64,000 bases of DNA from Anagrus nilaparvatae (taxonomy: Eukaryota; Arthropoda; Insecta; Hymenoptera; Mymaridae): contig JAKSXM010000246.1 of the NCBI GenBank assembly GCA_022575985.1, forward strand, positions 12,728,001-12,792,000, in the 5' to 3' direction. The notes beneath the pieces were generated by a model. It did not search any database. It saw only the letters and a program-made list of their open reading frames with translations, and had not been told where the DNA came from. The translations under genes and the position numbers were made by a program. This document shows positions 11,335-22,835 of this stretch, piece by piece (the stretch's first letter is position 1; each line of letters begins with the position of its first letter).

Positions 11335-13224
11335 AGGCTGATTCCATGTGAAACGTACGTTGACCTCCAGATGGGGTCTTCCGATTGGGCTGTAACTTTG
11401 CACAAGTGATTATATATATAAAATGTCCTCGCTCCCCAAATTTTATATCGTAAAATCGTTTCTAACCGCCTCTGTGAATTTTTGAAAATTGGGACCGATT
11501 TTAAAGCTCTCAGCCACCAACTTTTGCTTCATTATATAAAAGCATGAAGAAATGTTAAAAATATTATTAGAAAAACGGTTTCGATCGGAAATTTCCCTGG
11601 CTATCTAAATTTCTAAACCGTTTTTTGACATTTTCACGTGGAAACCCGGAAAATTGGAAAATGTGAGCCGTACCGTCTGTAGCTCATAACTCAAAACCCG
11701 TCACTTCAAATAACTTCAAACTGGGAGTGGAGACTGAGTATTCCATATACTTTCACCTGATATTAATATGGGTATGGGTATTTTCACATACGGAAAATTA
11801 TAACGATAATTAGTGAAATTTTCCGATTTTGAAAATGCAAATTTAGTGAAAAAAGCTATATTTATATGCAAATTTAGGCAGGACCGATTTCATATGTAAA
11901 ATTTATCATAAAATAAATTATTTTTTAATGCCTTTAAACCTTTTCTATTGATATATATATAGTCAATTTTACGAAATTAGACTTTTTATAAGAAGCTATT
12001 CAAGTAATTCTTAGTGAAAATGACCTAATACGAAAACGAATGTCAGGAATTTTGAAAAATCAAATTCGGCTGGATTTAGTATGTTAAAATATGACAACTT
12101 ACCAATTTTTATGGTTCTGGATAAAAAAATTTTGAAATAGCAGCTGTTTTTTGAATTAAAAATATTTTCCAATTTTTAAAGAAAATCTAAATAAATTTTC
12201 TTTTTTAATTTTTTTACACTCTGAACAGAGCTCAAAAACTATTTTCAACCATAGGAAATAGCTGAAACTTCTTACTGAGAGTCATTTCGGCTGTCAGTGT
12301 TTGCAGAAACATCGAGGAAAGCTGAATAAAACTAAAATTCTAAAGAAATTTTTTTTTTTAATGTGGATTTTTCAAACACTGGGAATTCTTTTCTTTTTTG
12401 TTGCACTTAAAATTACTGTTTTTCAAAAAGAATATTTTAATTCTTTTTTAAAATTTCTATTTCTGGGTATTTAACCTTTTTAGTTTTGAAAGAGTTAAAA
12501 AACAAATAATTATAAAATACAATATTTAAAAATCCATATTTAAAAAAAAATTTTCCTTTAGAATTTTAGTTTTATTCAGCTTTCCTCGATGTTTCTCCAA
12601 ACACTGACAGCCGAAATGACTCTCAGTAAGAAGTTTCAGCTATTTCCTATGGTTGAAAATAGTTTTTGAGCTCTGTTCAGAGTGTTTGCATATTGATATA
12701 GCTTTTTTCACTAAATTTGCATTTTCAAAATCGGAAAATTTCACTAATTATCGTTATAACTTTTCCGTATGTGAAAATACCCATACCCATATTAATATCA
12801 GGTAAAAAGTATATGGAATACTCAGTCTCCACTCCCAGTTTGAAGTTATTTGAAGTGACGGGTTTTGAGTTATGAGCTACAGACGGTACGGCTTACATTT
12901 TCCAATTTTCCGGGTTTCCACGTGAAAATTTCAAAAAACGGTTTAGAAATTCAGATAGCCAGGGAAATTTCCGATCGAAACCGTTTTTCTAATAATATTT
13001 TTAACATTTCTTCATGCTTTTATATAATGAAGCAAAAGTTGGTGGCTGAGAGCTTTAAAATCGGTCCCAATTTTCAAAAATTCACAGAGGCGGTTAGAAA
13101 CGATTTTACGATGTAAAATTTGGGGAGCGAGGACATTTTATATATATAATCACTTGTGCAAAGTTACAGCCCAATCGGAAGACCCCATCTGGAGGTCAAC
13201 GTACGTTTCACATGGAATCAGCCT
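11335..13224. mobile_element. Long-palindrome (foldback-type) element, 1.9 kb
   Basis: The termini are GGCTGATTCCATGTGAAACG at the left and its reverse complement ending at 13224. The left arm (11335-11872 and 12212-12368) pairs with one continuous right arm (12530-13224), so about 695 bp of the right arm is matched. The left arm is split by about 340 bp (11873-12211) absent from the right arm. The centre (12369-12529) is the only true loop. Arm identity is high, with scattered substitutions. The open frame at 12865-13116 lies in the arm and is not a gene. The structure is a non-autonomous foldback or giant MITE. Confidence 0.92.
11873..12211. mobile_element. Insertion within left arm of the palindrome
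   Basis: This 340 bp interrupts the left arm exactly where the right arm is continuous (the right arm reads through from a GAGCTCTGTTCAGAGTG word into the TTTGCATATTGATATAGC word). Part of it, around TTCTTAGTGAAAATGACCT, resembles 13395-13450 just outside the element, so it may derive from local sequence or belong to another repeat family. Confidence 0.65.
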
Positions 13225-15159
13225 TTAAGAACAAAAAAAATTTGTAAATTTTACAAATATGAAGTTAGAATATTGTAATTCTAACTATAAACATGGTTAT
13301 ATTTACAAAATATTTGAACAGAAAATAACAAAACTTTATGATGTAAACATAATCAGCAATTTTGGTTATTTTTAACAGTTATTTTTATCCGTGTATGAGC
13401 CATTCTTAGTGAAAGTGACCTGAAGGAAAACTATCTGGGATTTTGAAAAAATCGAATAGACAAAGTTCAGCAAGAGAAAGTATATGACTCCAAGCTAATT
13501 TTTTTACAGCGTTGGATCCAACGGGAGACGAAGGGGGCAATCATACTTAATAAAATTTTCTATAATTTTAAATTTGCGTTAAAAATTTTTGTGTTTTTTG
13601 GGATTTTTTAAAAATAATTTGTGCCATTTTTTAATTTTTAATATTTTATATTCATCGTGGTTCAAGGAACGCAAAATTTAATTATAAAAATAATTTTAAA
13701 AAAATTGAATCGGACTTGTACTTTTTGAGAAATCATGCCCGCCAATACGAAAACCAGCGTTTTAGTTGGCATCATATATTAACAGAAAAAATTTTTTAAT
13801 ATGCAAACTATGTTTGCAATATATTTTAAATAAGTACCTCCCAAAGCTTCAGAGAAAACAAATATTTAAGAATGCCAATTTTTTATTCACCACGAACCTA
13901 TCATAAAAAAATGTTTACTGAATTGCTTCCCTTAGAAAGTTGGGTAATAGACAATACTAAGAAATCAAATTTTTTTTCTTTTTATTTGTCTTACAATTTT
14001 GGTTTTCTCATACTTTTTTTTCGGTAAATATTTTTTTACGATATTTACCTTTCAAGTATTGAAAACTTAAAAACGAAATCTTTATGATTTTCTATTTTCT
14101 GAAAATTTTTGGCTTTTTCATTAGCACCCACTTTTTTGGGCAAGTTTGTATGTTTCTGTAAAGGTACACACAAAAAATAATAAAATTTGTACAAAAATAA
14201 AATAATTAAAATTATTCCGCTAATTTCTTTTACTTTATAAATTTTCTTAATTTGATAAATTCTTTTCGTTTTTTGTTTTAGTTATTTCTCAGCAGCTTAA
14301 AGAATCCTTTAAAATTTTCTAAAAATGAAGAACTTGAGAAAAATTTTCGATTTTTTAAAAATTTGCAATTGAAGGAAAATTATTTTTCTACCAGTTTTAT
14401 AAGCGGGAGACTTAACCATAGCACCTGTTGTTAAAAATTAATATTTAGATTTTTTTTAGAGCGTCGAAAAAATAAAATATAGAAAAGCTAAATCAGATTT
14501 TGAAAATATCTTGAATTCAAAAATCAATTACAATTTCAAAAATGTTGAACCTATAAAATTGGTATACTTTTTTACAATACCCAGTTTAATCATAGATGTA
14601 CAATCAATTGATTTCTTCAAAACCTCAAACTTTTCCCTTTCCTTTCTTTGTTCCATTCAGGTTATTTAAACAAGGAATCACTCATATATACATGGTAATA
14701 GTAAATTATTAATTGTAACATGGTTTGATGATTACTTTATTTAAGAACTTGATTAGTATTATAGAGCAAGGAATAAAATTCTACGAACGTATTAAACTTT
14801 TATACTCGTGTTTTATACGCGTCAGCGCTCTGTCTTTCATTTTTTTATCTTTCCTCTCAACCATGCCTCTTTCAGTGTTCTATAGTAACGAGTTACAATC
14901 AATATTTTTTGTAACAATATCTTCATGTGTATTGCATTTGCGACCATGATTAATAAGTATAATACTTAAAAAAAGAAAAATATTTATTTGATACTCTTAT
15001 TTTTAAAAGAAATTTAGTTGTAACTCGATTTTAAAATTAATCATTTCATTTAAAAATTTATTTGATACTTTTATTTTTAAAATAAATTTATTTGATTCTC
15101 TTATTGCATATAAAAATACATGCGTATGAATCAATATATGACTATATTACAACAGAGAT
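13225..15159. other. AT-rich intergenic DNA
   Basis: Contains a short palindrome (GTTGGATCCAAC near 13513) and a block at 13395-13450 similar to the insertion at 11873-12211. A 74-codon frame at 14725-14949 matches nothing I know. No gene is supported. Confidence 0.5.
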
Positions 15160-15441
15160 GAGTTTAAAGAGATTGCCAGCCCCGTGTTAAATTTTGTCCC
15201 CGTTTTTTCTACATCGCCGAAGCTGTCACGTGGTCGCACTGTCTCGCATCTTTCTTTTATACGTTTATTTTTACAATATATCCTTTCTTTTCTAGAAAAG
15301 CGGAGAAATAGAAAAGAAAGGATATATGTACAAATAACCGCATAAAACAAAGATGCGAGAGAGTGACCACGTGACAGCTTCGGCGATGTAAAATAAAACG
15401 GAGTCAGCCTTTCCTATCTCTCTGGCGATCTCTCTAAACTC
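15160..15441. mobile_element. 282 bp hairpin MITE
   Basis: An almost complete palindrome: GAGTTTAAAGAGATTGCCAG at the left pairs with CTGGCGATCTCTCTAAACTC at the right, and the GC-rich blocks ACATCGCCGAAGCTGTCACG and CGTGACAGCTTCGGCGATGT are exact complements. The axis is near 15297. The inner GATATATCC/GGATATATG words also pair. No spacer of any size separates the arms, so this is a hairpin-type non-autonomous element. Confidence 0.9.
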
Positions 15442-15999
15442 TGATTAAGTATCATCTTTTCACATAAACTCGTCGATATGCTATATATAAATGAAGATAG
15501 CGTTACAAAAAAATAATATATGAAAACATTTTACTATGTGTCAAATAAAACAACGTATAAGCCTTGGTAAAAATTTCGTGTTAATATTAACTATATATTA
15601 TTGCAATAACATCCTTAATTGATCATTACACAAATATCTTATAAAACTAAATAAATTTTACAAATTAATAATGACAAACAAACATAGCTACTAAATCTAT
15701 AACAAATAAATAATAATGTAAAAATTATACAATACTGAAGGCTTATAAAATAATGAAATCAATTTTTCAAATTTTGCTTAATTTTAATTGAAGAATCTAA
15801 AAGAAATAATTTTCTCGTTTAACATCAATAGCTTTTAATCACTGTAAATCAAAAATCATTAAAAAGTACTAAGCTCTCGTGCTTGTGCTCACGCTAGTGC
15901 CGAAACTTTTACGCCCTTGATACTTAATATACTATATACTATAATTTTGCTAGGATTTTTTTTTTAAATTATCTTTTATCAATTTCGATTTTATGTCTT
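15442..15999. other. AT-rich DNA, nothing recognised
   Basis: No open frame or structured repeat. A few CG-containing words occur near 15880-15910. Confidence 0.45.
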
Positions 16000-16290
16000 T
16001 TATACTTTATGGTAAAAAGGCATATTCTTGTCAAAAATCTCTTTAATAGTTTCGATCATTAAAAGATCGTGCTTTAAAAAATCTATGCCAATCAAGAAAG
16101 AAATAATATCAGATGATTGAAAAATTTTTGATCTTAAGATTCTGTATTCATTATTATAGTTATTCCCAAAAGAAAACCAATGACAGTAAGAATCGACCAA
16201 AGTTACAAGGCTTGTTAGGCTAATGTCAGAAATTGTGAAAAAAGCACAGACATATTTACTGACTTTTTCAGCAACACAAAATTTAAATAA
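16000..16290 (-). pseudogene. Decayed ionotropic receptor-like fragment
   Basis: A minus-strand frame immediately downstream of the ionotropic receptor gene encodes a hydrophobic stretch (YVCAFFTISDISLTSLVTLV), then HWFSFGN, then RILRSKIFQ and IKEIFDKNMPFY. The last two blocks align with NSLRSKIIY and FEEIFEKNLSLIF of the receptor at 16339-18334, with the same spacing. It thus looks like the TM1-pore-S2 part of a tandem relative, with both ends lost. It stops at TAA near 16000. This is inference from a short alignment by eye. Confidence 0.5.
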
Positions 16291-16338
16291 CTTAATAACA
16301 AAAACTCAAAATATGGCAAATTTAAAAATAATATTATT

Positions 16339-18334
16339 TTACACAAGATGAGTAGCAAGTTCAATTCGAGGCTTAACTTTTATTTTGAGAATTTTCATTT
16401 TTTGATTAATCATATTGATATTTTCGTTTTTCGTTCTAATTTTTAAAAATTTATTTGTTTTGGATTTTTTCGACAAAAAGTTATTTAATACTTTACGAAG
16501 CTTAACTTTCCCTTTACGTATCTTAAATTTTCGATTTTTTATATTTTGCTTCTTTATCCTTAATTTAAAAAATTTAAATTTCTTAGGTAATTTTTTCGAC
16601 AAGAAGAAGTACCAAATACATTCAGCAAATAATGTAATGAAAGAAATTCCAATTCCAGCAAGCATTATGACAATAAGAATTGAAACTGAATCATCATCTG
16701 TTTCATTAGTATCATTACCCTTTTGAATACTCTTCTCAATTTTATTAAAATTCTCATAATCAGAACGCCATTTTATATCCAAACCTGCTTCGAGCATTCT
16801 TCGGTAAATCTTATCAAACTTATTTCGAAAAGGAGAATTATTATTGAATGATATAGCGATGTATGAATGAAATATATTAAAATCTTTTATTTTAAATCTT
16901 ATTTTACTTGAAATTTCATTATTTTTCCTGATTTTTTCTGAAAAATCATCAAATAAAACAAAAATTTTATCAGAAGATAAAATCCCCAGATCTAAGGAGG
17001 GATCTGTTGATGCTATTCTAGCAATTTCTTTCATTTTTTGATTACCTTGACGACTCATATATTTTAAAAAAATTGGATGAATAAAAAAAATAAGTGAAAG
17101 ATTTTTTTCAAATATTTCTTCGAAAGAATCAACTAACAGTATTTCTTTGTTTTCAAATTTTAAACTTGTCATATCAAGAAACAAATCCGTCATAAAAAAT
17201 AATGAAACTAAACAAATCAGTAAGTAAATAATTTTTGATCTTAAGGAATTGAATTTAATTTTCGCAATGTGGCCTAGCAGCAAAACTTAGTATATTAATA
17301 ATAGACCACTCATTAACATCAACCTTAAAACAATAAACGCAAAATAAGATTAAAATTATTATGGCAATAAAAGATAAAAACGAATATAAAATATCATTAT
17401 AATTGGTAACATTTTTTTGGATATTCACTGGAATTAATACTTCTAACTTAAGTGATTTTATAAGCAAAGAATTTGGGATATTACGATTAATTTGTATAAA
17501 AGTTTTCCCCAGTAAGCATTCTAATTCGTGTATACGTATTAGATCTGCAACGTTCTTATTATCTTCCACAGTAATAATTTTAGCTGAAATATTCAAAACA
17601 TTGACAAAATATTTTAGAGCTTTATAAATATGTATGTAAAAATATTCATTTCCTCTTCGCAAGTGATTGTACGTGTAATTTAAATATAATCCTGGCCAAA
17701 CAGCTTTTACTACTCCAGTTCTAATATTTTCGATTTCTTTAAATTTATCTGGAAAATATACCAAATCACCAAAATCGTTAGTTTGCTTTTTCATTAATCC
17801 ATGTTTAGGGGAATCATAAATTATGTAACTTTCGTTATTTGAATTGCAAAACATAGCTGTAAAATCGATGAATTGAAATTTTTTACTCTGGTAAAAAATT
17901 TCTATGATGTTTATGTTAATCATTTGATTAAATAATAAAAATATTTTAGTTCTTGACAAATACAATAAAGATTTGCTTATAAAATTCAAAGCTGTTGACA
18001 TTTTTTTGATAAATTCATTGTTTTGATTTTCATTAAGAATGATTATTTGCAAAGGTGCTGTTACATTTTCGTAATACTCTACCCTATCTGGTTTGAGTTC
18101 TGTTGTTATTGGTGGTTTATTCAAATCAACAGTAACAATTGGTACTTTACCAATAAGATGTTCGATAATCGTCTGGTAATTACATTGATCGATTTGGCGT
18201 TGAAAAAAATCAGTGTATAGAGTTACTCGATTGGGTTGAACTTGATTAATTAGTTCTTTTATCAACGTCTCCATTCCTATTGTGTTTATTGAGTCCATTA
18301 GTAACAAAAAATAAGTTACTCTGATTAAATTCAT
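16339..18334 (-). pseudogene. Divergent ionotropic receptor with one frameshift
   Basis: Two overlapping minus-strand frames (359 codons from ATG at 18334, then 314 codons ending in TAA near 16339) together have the layout of an insect ionotropic receptor, a ligand-gated cation channel of sensory dendrites. In order: a variable N-terminal half, TM1 (SFIAIIILILFCVYCF, about residues 318-334), a pore-loop block (NEWSIINILS then LLLGHIAKI), TM2 (IIYLLICLVSLFFMTDLF), a second ligand-domain half with DSFEEIFEKN, TM3 (SILIVIMLAGIGISFITLFA) and a tail. The frames switch at the TTTT run at 17282-17285, exactly between the two halves of the pore loop, so one extra T is the simplest explanation. It may be a real lesion or a sequencing error. 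The last roughly 85 residues are unusually rich in Lys and Arg. No introns are seen. Confidence 0.85.
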
Positions 18335-19179
18335 GACTCCAGCCTATTGTAAAAATTCTTGAAGGTTATTTCCTAGAAGGTTAAAAATTTTGTTATTTAT
18401 TAAATGATGTTCAAACTTTTAAAAATATTAAAATCGATTAAGAACTTGATTAAGAATGATTGTGAGTTATAATTGGCTTCTCAATTATTTTTTAATTCTA
18501 CCTTTTCTTGAATTGAAATTTAATATACTAATTTTTTTTTTTTAAATAAATTATTTCTTTTACTTTACAAAAAATATATAATAAAATATTCAATTATCTA
18601 AAAAGAAAAACTTGACTATATACGTTTAAAAAAAATATACAGAAAATTTTAATACTTAGTTTTCTGATAATTGATTAACAGAATTTGCGTGATGAATCAG
18701 TGATAATACAACCAAACCCCTATTTTGACTTGAGTACCACCCCTATCCACCTTTTAAGGTTTGTAAATAGGGCCAAAATGAATGAGACCTCATTGTATAC
18801 GAAGTTTACTTAAATTAACATAAAAAATATTATTTTCAAACATTTTTTAATAAAATTGGATACATTTTTCATTGATTTTTCCAAACATTTCCTAATAATG
18901 CCTGACTTACCCCTTTCATTACCGTTTTTAGGGTATTTTTAAGGGTTGTAGGTGAAAACTAATGTCAGATTCTGAAAGAGCATGAAATTTTACTCTTAGG
19001 ATGAACTTTTTAGCCACTTATCTATAAGGGAATATACTTATTTTTGCTCATTTCCAAAACTCTCCGCCCCGGCGTTAATGAGTTAAATATGCAAAATTAA
19101 AATTCAGTTAACATTTAATAATGCGACTGAGTTACTGTAATAACTGTAATAATATTACAGATCTAACCATATCAGTGGG
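18335..19179. other. AT-rich DNA upstream of ionotropic receptor
   Basis: Would hold the promoter of the minus-strand receptor. No distinctive regulatory motif, coding frame or repeat was recognised. Confidence 0.45.
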
Positions 19180-19345
19180 GGGAGAACCTGGACTGTCTAC
19201 AAGCAATGATGCTTAGAAGTATGGTTGAAACGCCAAGGAACTCTCGAAAAACTGCACTTCGTGTGCTTGTGGGAGTTCCTCCGATTCAAATTGTTATCAA
19301 AAGAATTGTAATGAAAAGTGGTTTTCCATTAGGATAACCAGCAGG
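19180..19345 (+). pseudogene. LINE reverse transcriptase thumb-region relic
   Basis: In the frame beginning near 19187 the sequence reads LDCLQAMMLRSMVETPR, then TALRVLVGVPPIQIVIKR. The A-L-x-V-L-x-G-x-P-P-[IL]-x-[IL]-x-[IL]-K signature follows the RT palm in R1/Jockey/I-type LINEs (known family pattern). The frame is open for about 55 codons and then breaks (TAA near 19337). It is a small relic with no RT active site. Confidence 0.65.
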
Positions 19346-19373
19346 GAGAAATGTCACACATTCGGAATAACGA

Positions 19374-19450
19374 TTCTTCAGCATGGGGCCGCAAGAAAAG
19401 AGCCATCATCTGCACTGCAGCATTAAATCCATTATATAAAGGGACCAATA
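19374..19450. repeat. Short duplicated LINE-derived block (copy at 20261-20345)
   Basis: GCATGGGGCCGCAAG, ACTGCAGCA and TATATAAAGGGACCA occur in the same order here and at 20261-20345 with a few substitutions. It directly follows the LINE relic, so it is probably part of the same element, duplicated about 890 bp away. Confidence 0.75.
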
Positions 19451-19499
19451 TGGACCAATACTCCAGTCAAATCACGGTTTTGATGGTATTATTTGTGGC

Positions 19500-19825
19500 C
19501 GCTACCAGATTTGGTCTACTATAGGTTTTTTGGGTCGCTGAACACGAAAATCGGAATATTTTCTATGAGAAATTGGAGCAAGACCCTTAAATTAGCCAAA
19601 ACTACCCCTAAAAGGGGTGTTTTCGCTACTTTCGCACTAGCCCTCCAAGATTTGGTCTAATAGGGTTTTTTGGTCGCTGATCACAAAAATCGATGTCGTT
19701 TCAATTAAAACGTAACTCTTCAACCTTAAGTTAGCCAAAACTACTCCTAAAAGAGGCACTTTCGCTATATTCGTTCTAGCCTTTTTAGATTTGGTTTAAA
19801 AGGATTTTTCGATGAAAATGAAGAT
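19500..19825 (-). repeat. Dispersed repeat related to 3946-4700 array
   Basis: Two to three units of about 125-140 bp contain TAGGTTTTTTGGGTCGCTGA, AGCCAAAACTACCCCTAAAA and GGGGTGTTTTCGCTA. These are the reverse complements of the conserved words in the 3946-4700 tandem array, so both belong to one family. Confidence 0.75.
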
Positions 19826-19924
19826 AGTATTATGGAGAGAACGTATGAAGATTTAGATTCTTCAATTTTCGAGCCAAATATTAGTGTTGACAGTATTTAT
19901 GACGATAACTACACTGTAAAAAGT

Positions 19925-20260
19925 AACTTCCTTAAATTTATAAAAAAAATTGAATTTTTTCGAAAAATTAGTAAATTGCCGATAATAATCGTAAATTGAC
20001 TAAATTCAGTATATTATCGAAAAATTCGAGAGTTCTCGATTTTTTTTTTGAATTTACGAAAAAAGTTATAAATGCACAACTATTTTTCGTAAATTTACAA
20101 CTATTTTTTGTAAATTTTCGAAAAAAAATTGTAAATTATCAATTTTTCTTGCGAATTCACAAAAAAAACGAGAATACTCTTTTTTGTTAATATACTAAAT
20201 TTTGTAAATTCACGATTTTTTTTCGAATATTTACAAATTTTTTCGAAAATTTACTAATTT
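19925..20260. repeat. Low-complexity self-complementary TTTACGAA-type tract
   Basis: Repeated variants of CGTAAATTTAC, TTCGAAAAA and TGTAAATTTACGA on both strands. A similar tract lies at 20390-20515 and a longer one at 34225-34555. The tract can pair with itself in many registers. The small frame at 19996-20190 is a product of the repeat. Confidence 0.65.
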
Positions 20261-20345
20261 GCATGGGGCCGCAAGGAAAGAACCTTCATTGACACTGCAG
20301 CACTAAATCCCTTATATAAAGGGACCAGGATGGACCAACGGGAAC
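20261..20345. repeat. Second copy of LINE-derived block
   Basis: See the copy at 19374-19450: GCATGGGGCCGCAAG and TATATAAAGGGACCA are shared, with the intervening words conserved in order. The TTTACGAA-type tract lies between the two copies. Confidence 0.75.
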
Positions 20346-20515
20346 TTTAATAGGTGGAGCGCTGGAAACTTTTAGATTATGTAATAAGATTATGAGATTT
20401 ATCAATTTTTTTTTGCAAATTTATGAAAAATCAATTTATTTATGATTTTTTTTTTTTTATTTACAAATATTTTCACAAATAAATTATTTTTTTCGTAAAT
20501 TTAAAGTAGTTACTT

Positions 20516-21125
20516 TTAATACTAGAATTAGAAGAAGAAAATATTAAATTAATTTTTACCTTAATCTTGCCTCATAGAAATTATTAGGATTATAATATTT
20601 TTCTTTAAAATGTTAAACTGCAATAAAACGTACTGCTAGCTGACGCAAAAGTCAGTTATTGAATAATTATCTACTTTTTAACATTTACAAACATAAATAA
20701 AATGTTAAATAAGTTTTATTTACTAAATATAAAAATTTTTTAATGTCATGGAAACATTGATTTTAAATTATTGGCGTTTTTTACAGGCTATAAATAATTT
20801 TTAAATATTAAAGAAAAGCTTTTGACAGAAACTTTTCAAGGTTAAGCGTACCTACAATCTAAACCGATAATAATCAAGATTTTTGTGTACTTCATTTGCA
20901 AGGTAAACTTTTAAAAATTATAAATAATTTAAATCATCCTTCTCGAAATATTTTTAACAAGTTTTATGGAATGATTTGATATATTATTATATATTTGATA
21001 TATTATTATATTATATATATTAGGTCTTTAATTTTCATTTGACGTAAAAAAAAATCCGTTTGTGATAACCGAAATTTTTTTTCAGTGTACAAAAAGTAAT
21101 TTCTTTATTTATCAAACATACTAAT
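20516..21125. other. AT-rich DNA, nothing recognised
   Basis: Only a TATATTATTATA simple stretch near 20979-21020 stands out. No coding frame. Confidence 0.5.
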
Positions 21126-21290
21126 AGATACCGTCAAAGACGGGTAGAGCGAAGCTGATCATGTTAAAAAAAAGCAAGAAAAGAGTTTAAATAATTTTTT
21201 AATTTTGGGATTTTAAAAGTTCTGATTGGATTGAGTTCAATAATAATGTTTAAATAAGACGTAAAAAAAATGTTAAGCATAGTTACAATT
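21126..21290 (+). repeat. Dispersed repeat (second copy 47044-47200)
   Basis: TAGATACCGTCAAAGACGGG, then TAGAGCGAAGCT and CTGATTGGATTGAGTT occur here and, with few changes, in the same orientation at 47044-47200. GTCAAAGAC/CCGTC words make a small hairpin near the start. No coding potential; probably a short transposon. Confidence 0.8.
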
Positions 21291-21612
21291 TTTAAGTATT
21301 GGCCAAAAAGGACACCAAAAATCCGCCCCTTATTTTTTAACCTTGTTATTTCTTTGCTGAAAAGATTTCAACCAAACTTTTGTTTGCGGAACTTTGTTAT
21401 TACGTGCTTTTTCCATAACTCATAAAAAAAAAAAAAAATTCTCTGAACTATAATACCCCTCAATTCACTTAATTGCCAAATTAATATTGAGTCAAAATGC
21501 GGTGTAAGGGTTTCCGAATTCGACAACCAGATTTAGAAAAAGTCATCTGCAGGTTTTGTATGTCACTGAATCCGAATTTGGGGTCCTACTGGGTTAGAAA
21601 ATAGGAAAAAAC

Positions 21613-21990
21613 CGAGTGACTATCGTCTTGGAAATCACGAATTTGATTAAAAAAATTTTTTTTTGATTTTTTTCTGATTTTGGCTTGATTGCATCTCAAT
21701 CATGAATCGTTACTAGTTGAGATAATTTATTCTTTTAATGATTTTTTGTGATTTTTCGCGATTTTTTGCGTTTTTTAATTCAATATTGATTGAATAGTAA
21801 AAAATAGATTTATGAGACCATGGGTGAGTTGTAAGGCTAAAAAACGCAAAAAATCATTAAAAGACGGAAATAAACTATCTCAACTAGTAACGATTCATGA
21901 TTGAGGTGCCAAACAAGCCAAAATCAGACAAAAATCCAAAAAAAAATTTTTTTAAACAAATTCGTGATTTCCAAGACGATAGCCCCGGAA
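21613..21990. mobile_element. Imperfect 380 bp palindrome, MITE-like
   Basis: GACTATCGTCTTGGAAATCA and AATCATGAATCGTTACTAG at the left pair with CTAGTAACGATTCATGATT and TGATTTCCAAGACGATAG at the right. The axis lies near 21800, around the ATTCAATATTGATTGAAT word. The arms are about 170 bp and moderately diverged, so this is an older hairpin element. Confidence 0.82.
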
Positions 21991-22339
21991 AAAATAGCAG
22001 AAACTTTCCATCTTATGGGTTTTTTCAGAATATTTTGGAACTAATAATCAAATTAATAAGTGCCACGTTTTAAGAGTAATTAAATATTGAATTTATTATT
22101 TTATTCTGTATCAATAAAGGAATATTAGAGCTAATTATTGGTGTTGAAAACTATCTCAAGGATAAGATAAAATCGGAAAAATACAATGTGAGTTTTTTTC
22201 TTTATTTTTCTTTTAATCTTGCATTTGAAAAATTTTTATCTTATTTTACCTTTTATTTAATTTACTGACTCCTATAGGGGGGCAAAAATAGATAAAACTA
22301 CTCCTGAATTTAACAGAAAATGAAAAAAAATTATAACTG

Positions 22340-22530
22340 GTTTGGGTTTTCGCACAACCAACGATCATGGAACATGTTCACTTATAACAGTTTTAACGTA
22401 TATTCCCTAATTATTATAAGTCCAAAGATCGAAATTACAATAAATTCCGAAATATAAATTATTCTAGGTCCATAAACCTAAAGTATTCTAAGTTCTTGTT
22501 CTTATCAGGGCCTGATCAGGCCTAATAATT
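22340..22530 (+). repeat. Dispersed repeat, copy 1 (copy 2 at 24355-24530)
   Basis: Shared words in order: ACACAACCAACGA or its variant, CATGGAACATGTTCACT, AAATTCCGAAAT-like, GTCCATAAACCTAAAGTATT, and TCAGGGCCTGATCAGGCC. The two copies are direct repeats about 2 kb apart with moderate divergence. Confidence 0.82.
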
Positions 22531-22835
22531 ACAAACTATAAGAGTAGCGATTTTATTGTAATGTTGCTTATCATTTATGTATTATAACTAGTCCTTTTTA
22601 GAGGTTTAGTTTTCACGTCCTATAATTAGTCTTATAGCCCAATTAGAGCTTGTAATTATTGATTCCCAATATTTTCTTACCCTTTCTTCAAAAAAAGGCA
22701 GTTAATTAGATAATTTTAGCTCTGCTTCCAAAATATTGGTAAAAAACTAAAATGGGGTAGTTTTTGCTGATTTCAAGTCCTCTACTTCTCAGCCACTTTT
22801 TACCCCAGATTCCGTATGTCAGAATCAAAGCATAC

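Noticed and set aside
12865..13116. 83-codon open frame
   Set aside because: It lies wholly in the arm of a 1.9 kb palindrome, and no protein family is recognisable.
16415..16726. Plus-strand frame of 103 codons rich in Phe and Leu
   Set aside because: It is the antisense shadow of the Lys-rich tail of the ionotropic receptor.
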